Below, in pieces: positions 25,996 to 33,666 of a DNA stretch of 64,000 nucleotides. Made by a program: the position numbers and the translations under genes. How positions within the stretch are numbered: position 1 is the first letter of the stretch; each line of letters opens with the position of its first letter. Location: assembly GCF_003312425.1 (NCBI RefSeq), contig NZ_QNUX01000008.1:62001-126000 (forward strand), given 5' to 3'. Below the pieces are notes generated by a model. The model was not told the DNA's origin and ran no database searches. It saw only the letters and a program-made list of their open reading frames with translations. The DNA is from Flavobacterium psychrolimnae (GTDB taxonomy: Bacteria; Bacteroidota; Bacteroidia; Flavobacteriales; Flavobacteriaceae).

Positions 25996-26013
25996 AGAAG
26001 GTATTTTGAAATG

Positions 26014-26505
26014 CTATACTGATTTCTTTTTTGTATCGAATAAAATGTATTTTTTGAATACATATTTCCAAGGCACAAAGAGTATTGGTATTATAATTCC
26101 GGAGAACATATACGCCATTCCTTCGGCTGGCGAACCTTCAAGTGTACCTGCGGACCATAACGGATATGCCACGACGGCAAGCCAAAGGCCTTTATAAAAA
26201 ATCATAAAAAGCATAATGGGTAACATGCGCAACGTATGGAATACGCCCAAAAGCGCCAGTGTGGAGTAAGCCGCCCAACAGCACCAAGCAACTGCTCTTG
26301 TTGGATCCCAATCCCCTTCATGAGTTAAAATAACGGTCCAAGAATCTGTGGCAACAAAAACAAACATTAATGCGAAAAACAACCGCATCACATAAATATT
26401 GATCCGGCGAACGCCTTCGTAGTTTTCGTAGTCCGGAAGAAAAATATTTTTGATTCGGAACTTGGTTTGTTTTTGCTCTGGTGACACTTGCTCTGTTGTG
26501 TTCAT
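26014..26505 (-). CDS. Small integral membrane protein, function unknown
   Basis: A 163-residue protein with about four membrane segments: RLFFALMFVFVATDSWTVI, VAWCCWAAYSTLALLGVF, MLPIMLFMIFYKGLWLAVVAYPLW and MAYMFSGIIIPILFVPWKYV. The first 40 residues are polar, with a Glu/Gln-rich start, and the C-terminus is basic (KKYILFDTKKKSV), which suggests a cytoplasmic tail. I recognise no family. It converges with the SYLF gene and has no operon partner. Confidence 0.75.
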   Translation of the reverse strand: MNTTEQVSPEQKQTKFRIKNIFLPDYENYEGVRRINIYVMRLFFALMFVFVATDSWTVILTHEGDWDPTRAVAWCCWAAYSTLALLGVFHTLRMLPIMLFMIFYKGLWLAVVAYPLWSAGTLEGSPAEGMAYMFSGIIIPILFVPWKYVFKKYILFDTKKKSV

Positions 26506-26613
26506 CGTTTTTCTGTTTGGTTTTTATAGTGCCAAGGTATAAAAAAAGCTAGATCCTTTTAAGTCAGTAGCTTATTTTGTTTTTTAGTATTGTTCTATAA
26601 TTTAATTTGCTAG

Positions 26614-26632
26614 CGCGAGCGTCTCGCTCGTG
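26614..26632. repeat. GC-rich palindrome, REP-like
   Basis: CGAGCG-TCT-CGCTCG (26616-26630), extended by a wobble and one more pair. Its GC content is far above the AT-rich surroundings. Sequences of this form recur as dispersed short palindromes in many genomes; whether they do so here needs the whole genome. Confidence 0.5.
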
Positions 26633-26682
26633 ACTATTACAATATAAATCATAGTATTTTATCTAAATCACTTTTTTTATAC

Positions 26683-26839
26683 AATCGTTAGCACACTTTT
26701 GTAAACTGTGACCATTTCAATTTGCAACTAAAATCAGATCTAAATTATCTTTTAGCCTGTTTTGCAGTTGATGCTATGTAATTAGTTATATTTTTTACTA
26801 ATTATCGCGGGTACAGTTTGCAAAACTGGGCTAACGATT
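26683..26839. repeat. Inverted-repeat element with 31-nt arms, MITE or cassette-end like
   Basis: Left arm 26683-26713 and right arm 26809-26839 match at 26 of 31 positions as inverted repeats; core shared blocks are AATCGTTAGC, TTTTG and AAACTGT. The 95-nt centre has no ORF. The arms end in GTTAGC/GCTAAC, and another TCGTTA/TAACGA pair follows at 26864-26889, directly after the stop of the unknown 317-residue gene. This is either a short non-autonomous element or the recombination end of a mobile gene cassette (inference). Confidence 0.6.
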
Positions 26840-26894
26840 TAGGTAAATTAGCGCAATCGGGTATCGTTATGTTTTATTTATGCTAACGAAGTTT

Positions 26895-27848
26895 TTATTT
26901 ATTTCTCAATTCCATTAATTCTATAGGTTTGTATTTTTCGCAATATACTTCTAGACCAAACTTTATTATTAAAGCAATTATTGATGCTGCTATTAATTTT
27001 ATTCCAATGCCAAGTGATGCTAAGCAAGTCGTAATAGCAATACTAATATAACCTTTTGATAAAACAGTACTCATTCCATTTTGAAACCAAACTTTATAGA
27101 TTTCACTTTCTGGATTGCAAAGGGAATTGTAAGCAACCCGTTTGATCGATTGAAAAACAGTTTTACCTACCTCTGCATCTTTTATTTTCTGTTGAGGGCT
27201 AGGCAAAGCTAATCGTTCTGCTGAAGGTAATTGTTTTGTTGAGAATTCATGTACTTGAAAAAGTAGATATTTTGTGTTTTCAGGTACAGATTTACCAATT
27301 TGCTCAAAAATTTCGGATTCATTTTGCGAAGTTATTAGTCTAATAACTTCTGTCTCAAGTTCCTCATCACTAAAAGCTTCTATTCCAATTTCTTTAAGGG
27401 AGTATAAAGCAGTTTCTTCGTCAAATCTTTCGATAATTTCTGCTCTAAATTCTCGCCTTGTTCTTTCTGTTTTTATAAAAGAATAGTTTGTTAAGACTTC
27501 TTTTATCAATGGTTTTGCACTTTCAATATCTTTTTTTCTAAGATAACAAATTGCTAATAATGAAGTGGCTTCTAAATGTAATCTTGTATTTTTAGAAACA
27601 GAAGAACGATTCGAAATTAAACCACTAATTGAAAATTCTATTTGACCTAATTCTAATGTAAGTTCATATAAGCTATTTTTATTTTGAACAATTCTATTGA
27701 AATGTTTTGTAGGGCGTAATAACGTTTGAATATCTACAATCAAACTTTTTGCAGTTTCTAAATCTTTTCTTTTTATTGAATCTTTAAATTTAGGTTCTAA
27801 GATTTTTAATCTTTCTTTTTGTTTTTCACTTAATTTAATTCCTGTCAT
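26895..27848 (-). CDS. Unknown protein with C-terminal membrane anchor, probable accessory gene
   Basis: A 317-residue protein I do not recognise. Residues 1 to about 190 are helical, with a TPR-like spacing (for example TRLHLEATSLLAICYLRKKDIESAKPLIKEVL). The middle (about 190-245) is polar. A hydrophobic hairpin follows near the end (SIAITTCLASLGIGIKLIAASIIALIIKFGLEVY), then a basic tail, so it is probably a tail-anchored inner-membrane protein with its large domain in the cytoplasm. It has no signal peptide. It stands alone between dispersed repeats and thrC, which suggests an acquired gene. Toxin, defence effector or sensor are possible; nothing proves any of them. Confidence 0.7.
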   Translation of the reverse strand: MTGIKLSEKQKERLKILEPKFKDSIKRKDLETAKSLIVDIQTLLRPTKHFNRIVQNKNSLYELTLELGQIEFSISGLISNRSSVSKNTRLHLEATSLLAICYLRKKDIESAKPLIKEVLTNYSFIKTERTRREFRAEIIERFDEETALYSLKEIGIEAFSDEELETEVIRLITSQNESEIFEQIGKSVPENTKYLLFQVHEFSTKQLPSAERLALPSPQQKIKDAEVGKTVFQSIKRVAYNSLCNPESEIYKVWFQNGMSTVLSKGYISIAITTCLASLGIGIKLIAASIIALIIKFGLEVYCEKYKPIELMELRNK

Positions 27849-28029
27849 TGTTTTTAATGTGGTTTTAAAATGTTTTATATTCGTTTTGTGCTATGAACAT
27901 AAGTATAAACTCTTAATTCATTTGACTTTGACATGTAAATAGAATATTTTATTATATCAAACGTAATAAATTTACTTACGGAAAACTAATTTAATAATGA
28001 AAAAAAAATCTGACGAATTCCTATAAAAA

Positions 28030-28061
28030 AAACCGACTAAAAATCACTTCTCAGTCGGTTT
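28030..28061 (-). terminator. Intrinsic terminator of the thr operon
   Basis: AAACCGACT (28030-28038) pairs with AGTCGGTTT (28053-28061); a U-run follows on the minus strand. It lies 25 nt after the thrC stop. Confidence 0.85.
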
Positions 28062-28086
28062 GTATTTAAAAATAAACATATAATTT

Positions 28087-29376
28087 TTACGCCAAAAAAG
28101 CTTTCAAATCCTCATACGTTTTAATTTTTACGCTTACTTTTTCCTTTCCTAATACGCTTTCAATTTGGGTTGGAATCGGCAGAGTTACGCTTAATGTTGG
28201 TTCAACCGTATCCAAAAACTTTATTGGGTGGGCAGTTTCTAAGAAAATACCAATTGCATTAGGGTGATTTTGTAATTCTTTTTTCAATCCTAAATAACCA
28301 ACAGCTCCGTGCGGTTCTGCAATGTAACCGTCAGTATTGTAAATGGATTTCATGGCTTCTAAAGTCTGTGCATCAGAGAACGTAAACGAAGAAAAATCTT
28401 TTTTGAATTGCTCCAAATCATTATGATACATTTCCTGAATTCGGATAAAATTACTTGGATTCCCCACATCCATCGCATTCGAAATCGTAGCGATAGAAGG
28501 TTTTGCGTCGTAAATTCCGTTTTCTAAAAATCTCGGAACGGTATCATTCACATTCGTGGAAGCTACAAAATGTTCGATGGGCAATCCCATTTTTTTAGCA
28601 ATAATTCCCGCGCAAATATTCCCAAAATTCCCACTTGGACAAGAGAAAACTAATGGTTTGTTCTGTTTTTTTAATGCTTTGTACGCAAAGAAGAAATAAA
28701 ACATTTGCGGTAACCAGCGTGCAATATTTATCGAATTCGCCGAAGTCAGGTTTTTATGTTTTAAACTTTCGTCCAGAAATGCTTTCTTTACCATGTCCTG
28801 ACAATCATCAAAAACGCCGTCCACTTCTAGCGCTTTAATATTTTGTCCTAAAGTCGTCAATTGTCGTTCTTGAATATCACTCACTTTCCCGGAAGGATAA
28901 AGGATGATCACTTCAACGCCTTTTACGCCAAGGAAACCACTGGCCACAGCTCCGCCCGTATCGCCGGAAGTCGCTACCAAGACTGTGTTTTTACTGTCGG
29001 CGTTATCTTTATTAAAATAACCTAAACAACGCGACATGAAACGCGCGCCTACGTCCTTGAAAGCCATCGTTGGGCCATGAAACAATTCAAGGGAATAAAT
29101 GCCTTTTTCGACTTCGACCACAGGGAAATCAAAACATAAGGTTTCGGCAATGATTTGTTTTAAAGTGTCTGCCGGAATTTCGTCGCCCACAAATTGTTGA
29201 ATCGCCTCAAAAGCAATTTCTTCGTTACTTAAATTTTCGATAGTGTCAAAAAAATCTATTGGTAATGGTGTGATTTTTTCCGGAAAATACAATCCTTTAT
29301 CAGTTGCTAATCCTTGTATTACGGCTTCTTTAAAAGAAACCTGGGGTGCGTTATGGTTTAAACTGTAATATTTCAT
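28087..29376 (-). CDS. thrC: Threonine synthase
   Basis: A PLP enzyme turning O-phosphohomoserine into threonine, the last step of the pathway. The start at 29376 (MKYYSLNHNAPQVSF, 429 residues) matches homologues; a longer frame to 29430 adds 18 residues encoded by a repeat-like stretch. Features: GLYFPEKITPLP near the start, the PLP Lys in HGPTMAFKDVGARFMSR, SGDTGGAVASGFLG, and SGNFGNICAG. This is the E. coli-like class of about 430 residues. It is the last gene of thrA-thrB-thrC, 126 nt after thrB, and is followed by a terminator. Confidence 0.95.
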   Translation of the reverse strand: MKYYSLNHNAPQVSFKEAVIQGLATDKGLYFPEKITPLPIDFFDTIENLSNEEIAFEAIQQFVGDEIPADTLKQIIAETLCFDFPVVEVEKGIYSLELFHGPTMAFKDVGARFMSRCLGYFNKDNADSKNTVLVATSGDTGGAVASGFLGVKGVEVIILYPSGKVSDIQERQLTTLGQNIKALEVDGVFDDCQDMVKKAFLDESLKHKNLTSANSINIARWLPQMFYFFFAYKALKKQNKPLVFSCPSGNFGNICAGIIAKKMGLPIEHFVASTNVNDTVPRFLENGIYDAKPSIATISNAMDVGNPSNFIRIQEMYHNDLEQFKKDFSSFTFSDAQTLEAMKSIYNTDGYIAEPHGAVGYLGLKKELQNHPNAIGIFLETAHPIKFLDTVEPTLSVTLPIPTQIESVLGKEKVSVKIKTYEDLKAFLA

Positions 29377-29399
29377 TGTGTTTAGTAATTGTAGAATCC

Positions 29400-29511
29400 T
29401 AACCCAACCCTCCCCAAAGGGAAGGGACAAGAAACTGGATTCAGAGTGTGTTGTTGTAATTTTAAAATCAATAATCGTATTCCTTTTATTCCCCCTTCGG
29501 GGTTAGGGGGA
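29400..29511. repeat. Paired C-rich/G-rich repeats between thrB and thrC
   Basis: Two short palindromic stretches, CCCTCCCCAAAGGGAAGGG (about 29406-29424) and CCCCCTTCGGGGTTAGGGGG (about 29490-29509), stand out as GC-rich in an AT-rich gap; the second runs into the end of thrB. They look like members of the same dispersed repeat type. They could also slow or cut the operon transcript and so set the thrB/thrC ratio (inference). Confidence 0.45.
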
Positions 29512-30429
29512 TACTATTTTCATCCCCTCATCATTCACCTTAGAAACGTGAATTTCGTACGGTAAATTCATTTCGTCGTACACGGCGCTCATGGCTTTTG
29601 CGATTTTATCCGCGGTCTCCTTTCCTTTGCTCAAAGCAAAAATTGAAGGACCGGAACCCGAAATCCCAGAGCCTAAAGCGCCATTTTCATAGGCTGTTTT
29701 CTTGATTAAATCAAATCCGGGAATTAAAACACTTCGCAACGGTTCCACGATTTCATCATGCAACGAACGTCCTATTAAATCGTAATCTTTAGTGTATAAT
29801 CCAGCGATTAATCCGCCCACATTTCCCCATTGCGTAATCGCACTCTTCAAGGAAACAGTTTGTTTCAATACGGAACGCGCATCGGAAGTTTTCAACTCAA
29901 TTTGTGGATGAACCACGGTGGCGTACAATTCTGATGGACTTTCTATTTTGATAATGTCCAAAGGATTCGAACTTCTCACCAACGTAAAACCACCCAAAAG
30001 GGCAGGAGCAACGTTATCGGCATGGGCGTTTCCACTGGCTAGTTTTTCGCCTTGCATAGCAAATAAAACCAACTCTTTTCGGGTAAATGGTCGTCCCAGT
30101 AATTCATTAATTCCAAAAACAGCTCCGGCTGAACTTGCGGCACTGCTTCCAATTCCGCTTCCGGCTTTGATGTTTTTGTAGATTTCGATTTCGAATCCAA
30201 ATTCGGTTTCTACCGCTTCCAACATCGCCAAAGCGGATACTCCGGCAACATTTTTTTCGGTTTCCAAAGGCAGGTCGGCACCCACAATTTTAGTGATGCG
30301 AATCCCTTTTACATCTGATTTCCGAATAATCATTTCGTCACCGGCAGTTTCTAAACACAGCCCAAGGACATCAAATCCGCAGGAAAGATTGGCGATTGTG
30401 GCGGGGCAAAATATTTTTATTTCGTTCAT
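29503..30429 (-). CDS. thrB: Homoserine kinase
   Basis: Phosphorylates homoserine with ATP. The 308-residue GHMP-family kinase has the N-terminal CPATIANLSCGFDVLGLCL, the ATP loop AGSGIGSSAASSAGAVFG, and the C-terminal GSGISGSGPSIFAL. Length matches the family (about 305-310). It lies 84 nt after thrA; that gap holds a GTTTAAAGTTT / AAACTTTAAAC inverted stretch related to the hairpin at 6920-6982. Confidence 0.96.
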   Translation of the reverse strand: MNEIKIFCPATIANLSCGFDVLGLCLETAGDEMIIRKSDVKGIRITKIVGADLPLETEKNVAGVSALAMLEAVETEFGFEIEIYKNIKAGSGIGSSAASSAGAVFGINELLGRPFTRKELVLFAMQGEKLASGNAHADNVAPALLGGFTLVRSSNPLDIIKIESPSELYATVVHPQIELKTSDARSVLKQTVSLKSAITQWGNVGGLIAGLYTKDYDLIGRSLHDEIVEPLRSVLIPGFDLIKKTAYENGALGSGISGSGPSIFALSKGKETADKIAKAMSAVYDEMNLPYEIHVSKVNDEGMKIVSP

Positions 30430-30513
30430 GTTGTTTTGTTTCAGGTTTAAAGTTTAAAGTTGTTGCCAGTTTTTGAACTTGAAACTCTAAACAAAGAAAA
30501 CTTTAAACTATTT

Positions 30514-32961
30514 TTATATGTTTCCAATTCTAATCACATCAGCAAAAATTCCGGAAGCTGTAACTGCAGCTCCGGCGCCAGCACCTTTTATCAATAAAGG
30601 TTGGTCCACATAACGATCGGTGAAGAATAATACAATGTTGTCTTTTCCTTCTAAATTGTAAAACGGATGGTCTTTAGGGATGAATCTTAAACCAACATTT
30701 GCTTTTCCATTTTCGAATTGCGCTACGTATTTCAAACGAGATTCTTTACTCAACGCTTCATTATAAATAGTTTCAAAATGAGCTGCATGTGTTTGTAAGG
30801 ATTCGAAAAACGCTTCGTTTGAAGTAGTATCCAAACATTCAGCAGGCATGAAAGATTCGTTTGTGATTTCATCGATTTCCATTTTGTAACCACTTTCACG
30901 AATCAAGATTAATATCTTTCTAGCAACGTCAATTCCGCTCAAATCTATCTTTGGATCCGGCTCTGTAAATCCTTGTACACCAGCTTCTTTAACGACATTA
31001 TGAAAAGTGTTGTTTTCATCGAAATTATTAAAGATAAAGTTCAGACTTCCAGATAAAACGGCTTGAATTTTATTGATTTTATCGCCCGAAGCAACCAGAT
31101 TTTTTACGGTATCGATGATTGGTAATCCAGCTCCCACATTCGTTTCAAAAAGAAAAGGAGCATTAAATTGTTGCGATAATTTTTTCAGTTTTTTATAATT
31201 ATCATATTCGGAGGCGCAGGCAATTTTGTTGCAAGTCACTACGGCAATATTTCTTTTTAAAAACTGTTCGTAGGTTTTAGACACGCTTTCATTTGCAGTA
31301 ATATCCACAAAAATACTGTTGCGTAAATTGAGTTGTTTTACATTATTAATAAACTGTTCTTTATCCGCAGGTTCTCCTGTTTCCAGTAAAAACTGCCATT
31401 CTTTTAATGAGATTCCATCTTCATCGAAATACATTTTTCGGGAATTAGACAATGCAATAACACGCAAGTTTATTTTTAGATTTTCTTTTAGGAATTTCTT
31501 TTGTTGGTGAATTTGCTCGATGAATTTTTCTCCCACATTTCCAACACCCATTACAAATAGGTTTAATTGTTTTGTATTTTCCTCGAAAAAGTTTTCGTGT
31601 AATGTATTTAATGCTTTTTTTACATCTCTTTCGTTGATTACTGCCGAAATATTTCTTTCGGAAGCACCTTGCGCAATCGCTCGGATGTTGACGTTGTTTT
31701 TACCTAAAGTGCTGAACATTCTTCCGCTCAAACCTTGATGATTTTTCATGTTTTCGCCCACCAAAGCAATGATGCACAGGTTTTTTTCAACGATACAAGG
31801 TTCTACTTTATTTTGTGAAATTTCTACTTCAAACGCTTTATTAATGGAATCTTCCGCCACATCAGCATCCGAATTTAGAATTCCGATACAAATAGAATGT
31901 TCGGATGAGGCTTGAGTAATGAAAATTACGTTAATGTTTTTATTGGACAATACTTCAAAAAGCCTTTTGGAAGAACCGGAAACACCAATCATTCCGGAGC
32001 CTTCAAGCGTAATCAATGTGATTGCATCAATGTGTGTGATTCCTTTTACAGGATTGGATTGTGCAAAAACCTGATTGGAAATATACGTTCCTTCAGCTGC
32101 TGGTTCAAAAGTATTTTTGATTAGAATTGGAATATTCTTTCTCAATACCGGTTGGATTGTTGGCGGATATAAAACTTTGGCACCAAAATGAGATAACTCC
32201 ATCGCTTCTTGATACGAAATGTAAGCTATAGGTTGGGCTTGTTTTACAATTTTTGGATTGGCAGTAAACATTCCGTTGACGTCAGTCCAAATTTCCAAAT
32301 CACTGGCGTCAAGAGCGCCTGCAAGAATAGCGGCAGTATAATCCGATCCTCCGCGTCCTAAAGTTGTGTTGATTCCGTCAAGCGAAGCAGCAATAAATCC
32401 GGGCATAACAACTACCTGATTTTCATTAGAAGCAAAAAAGTCTACAATTAATTCATTGGAAACATCAAAATTCACGACAGCTTTCCCAAAATGATTATTG
32501 GTTTTTATCAATTCACGGCTGTCTTTATAACTGCTGTTTTTTAGGTTTTGTTTTAAAGCTTCTGCGATGATATACGAAGACAACAATTCACCAAAACTCA
32601 AAATTGTATCCGAAGTTCTAGATGATAATTCACCCAAAAGATAACATCCATCCAATAAGGTTTCCAGGTGATTGACGATTCTTTTGATGTGGCTCAAAAG
32701 ACTGCTTTGTTCGCTGACAGGAATTAGTTCTTTTAAGGCGTCTAAATGTTTTTTCTCGATTTCGGCAAGAATATCTTTGAAACTTTCATCTCCGGCAGCT
32801 GCTTTTTGCGAAGCAAGTTGAAGTAAATCAGTGATTTTGCTGAAAGCGGAAACGACAACAATTAATTTTTCTTCTCGTGCTTTATCGCTAACTATAGCTA
32901 AAACCAGTTTTATATTTTGTGCATTGGCAACGGAAGTTCCGCCAAATTTTAATACTTTCAT
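30514..32961 (-). CDS. thrA: Bifunctional aspartokinase / homoserine dehydrogenase I
   Basis: One 815-residue protein carrying the first and third steps of threonine/methionine synthesis. Order: aspartokinase (MKVLKFGGTSVANAQ, GRGGSDYTAAILAGAL), a central ACT-type regulatory part (about 310-450, with LEGSGMIGVSGSSKRLF and VALVGENM-like segments), and homoserine dehydrogenase (NAD-binding VMGVGNVGEKFIEQI, then CNKIACA and GAGLPIIDTVKNL). Length and order match E. coli ThrA. The ACT part implies feedback inhibition by threonine. Transcription is probably also controlled by the upstream leader peptide and attenuator (33081-33221). It is the first structural gene of the operon. Confidence 0.97.
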   Translation of the reverse strand: MKVLKFGGTSVANAQNIKLVLAIVSDKAREEKLIVVVSAFSKITDLLQLASQKAAAGDESFKDILAEIEKKHLDALKELIPVSEQSSLLSHIKRIVNHLETLLDGCYLLGELSSRTSDTILSFGELLSSYIIAEALKQNLKNSSYKDSRELIKTNNHFGKAVVNFDVSNELIVDFFASNENQVVVMPGFIAASLDGINTTLGRGGSDYTAAILAGALDASDLEIWTDVNGMFTANPKIVKQAQPIAYISYQEAMELSHFGAKVLYPPTIQPVLRKNIPILIKNTFEPAAEGTYISNQVFAQSNPVKGITHIDAITLITLEGSGMIGVSGSSKRLFEVLSNKNINVIFITQASSEHSICIGILNSDADVAEDSINKAFEVEISQNKVEPCIVEKNLCIIALVGENMKNHQGLSGRMFSTLGKNNVNIRAIAQGASERNISAVINERDVKKALNTLHENFFEENTKQLNLFVMGVGNVGEKFIEQIHQQKKFLKENLKINLRVIALSNSRKMYFDEDGISLKEWQFLLETGEPADKEQFINNVKQLNLRNSIFVDITANESVSKTYEQFLKRNIAVVTCNKIACASEYDNYKKLKKLSQQFNAPFLFETNVGAGLPIIDTVKNLVASGDKINKIQAVLSGSLNFIFNNFDENNTFHNVVKEAGVQGFTEPDPKIDLSGIDVARKILILIRESGYKMEIDEITNESFMPAECLDTTSNEAFFESLQTHAAHFETIYNEALSKESRLKYVAQFENGKANVGLRFIPKDHPFYNLEGKDNIVLFFTDRYVDQPLLIKGAGAGAAVTASGIFADVIRIGNI

Positions 32962-33080
32962 ATCAAGTTATTTTAATGTAATGATAAATCGCTATTTAGT
33001 TGTTGCAGACGATTTAATGGTGTGTGTTGTTTTTTTGAAAATGCAATGTTTATTATATACCCAAGAACTTTCTTTCTTCC

Positions 33081-33107
33081 GAAAAAAATATAATAATAGG
33101 ATTATAT
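33081..33107 (-). terminator. Candidate threonine attenuator hairpin
   Basis: On the minus strand ATATAAT (33107-33101), loop CCTATT, ATTATAT (33094-33088), then seven T. It lies 9 nt after the leader-peptide stop codon and 120 nt before thrA. The stem is all A-U, hence weak, but the position and U-run are those of an attenuator. A second small hairpin TACCCC-TTT-GGGGTA (33132-33118) overlaps the leader stop and could compete with it or pause the ribosome. I could not identify a clear anti-terminator. Confidence 0.55.
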
Positions 33108-33116
33108 GTTGAAAAT

Positions 33117-33221
33117 TTACCCCAAAGGGGTAGTTGTAGTTGTTGTAGTAAACGTAACAGCAGTGCCAACCCAGATTTGAGTTGTTATCGAAGAGTGATA
33201 TGTAGCTTTATTGTTTACCAT
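33117..33221 (-). CDS. Threonine operon leader peptide (thrL-like)
   Basis: A 34-codon ORF starting ATG GTA AAC AAT and ending CCT TTG GGG TAA, too short for usual gene calling. Twelve of 34 residues are Thr, including seven in a row (codons 25-31: ACT ACA ACA ACT ACA ACT ACC), and two are Ile. Position, directly upstream of thrA on the same strand, and composition are those of attenuation leader peptides such as E. coli thrL. Ribosome stalling on Thr codons at low Thr-tRNA would change the fold of the RNA downstream. It has no similarity to E. coli thrL beyond composition. Confidence 0.85.
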   Translation of the reverse strand: MVNNKATYHSSITTQIWVGTAVTFTTTTTTTPLG

Positions 33222-33231
33222 TTTGATGTTC

Positions 33232-33239
33232 CAAAAGTA
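33232..33239 (-). promoter_or_regulatory. Possible -7 box of the thr operon promoter
   Basis: TACTTTTG on the minus strand matches TAnnTTTG. It would place the transcript start only a few nt before the leader ATG at 33221. No -33 TTG at normal spacing is visible, so the real promoter could lie further upstream. Confidence 0.35.
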
Positions 33240-33666
33240 CAGTTTTTTATAAAAAATAGCGCCTTTAATTGTGTTTTTGCGAATATTTGAAAATATCCGA
33301 TGCTATTTGATGATTATGAAATATTGTGTGATTTATCAAGTCTATGATGAAGCTATTCGTAGAAATCAGCAAATTTTTCAAATTGCTTTAGCGCGCAAGT
33401 ATCTTTTTTATTGAATTGAAAGCATGAATTTCACCTCTAATTACTTTCAAAACAGGCAAAATCAGTTTATTAGTTTGTACTCTCATTTTGGTTTCTAAAA
33501 AGACCGTGAAAAGTGACTATTAAAAATTAGTGTTTTGTAGGTGTATAAGAATATTTGCATGAAATCTATTTTTTGGTTTTGTTTAACTATTAAATTTAAA
33601 TTATTATCAATAATTGTTGTGTAATTATAAAGATTTATTCAATTTTACCTTTTAAACACTATCAAA

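Larger units (their letters stand above)
26506..26894. other. Repeat-rich intergenic region of 389 nt
   Basis: No gene is seen. It holds a GC-rich palindrome (26614-26632), a pair of long inverted arms (26683-26713 / 26809-26839) and a smaller TCGTTA/TAACGA pair (26864-26869 / 26884-26889) that reaches to 6 nt from the stop of the next minus-strand gene. Confidence 0.7.
32962..33666. other. Divergent regulatory region between the thr operon and hutH (705 nt)
   Basis: The left third holds the thr leader peptide, attenuator hairpin and possible -7 box, each listed separately, plus a hairpin TAAATCG/CGATTTA (32985-32991 with 33010-33016) close to the thrA start. The right part (about 33240-33660) is AT-rich with no ORF of note; it should contain the hutH promoter, but I see only a near-match -7 box there. 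Confidence 0.6.

Noticed and set aside
26683..26889. Integron attC site
   Set aside because: The GTTAGC/GCTAAC ends resemble attC core boxes, but they do not fit GTTRRRY/RYYYAAC, the spacing differs and no integrase is in the window. Kept only as an unassigned repeat.
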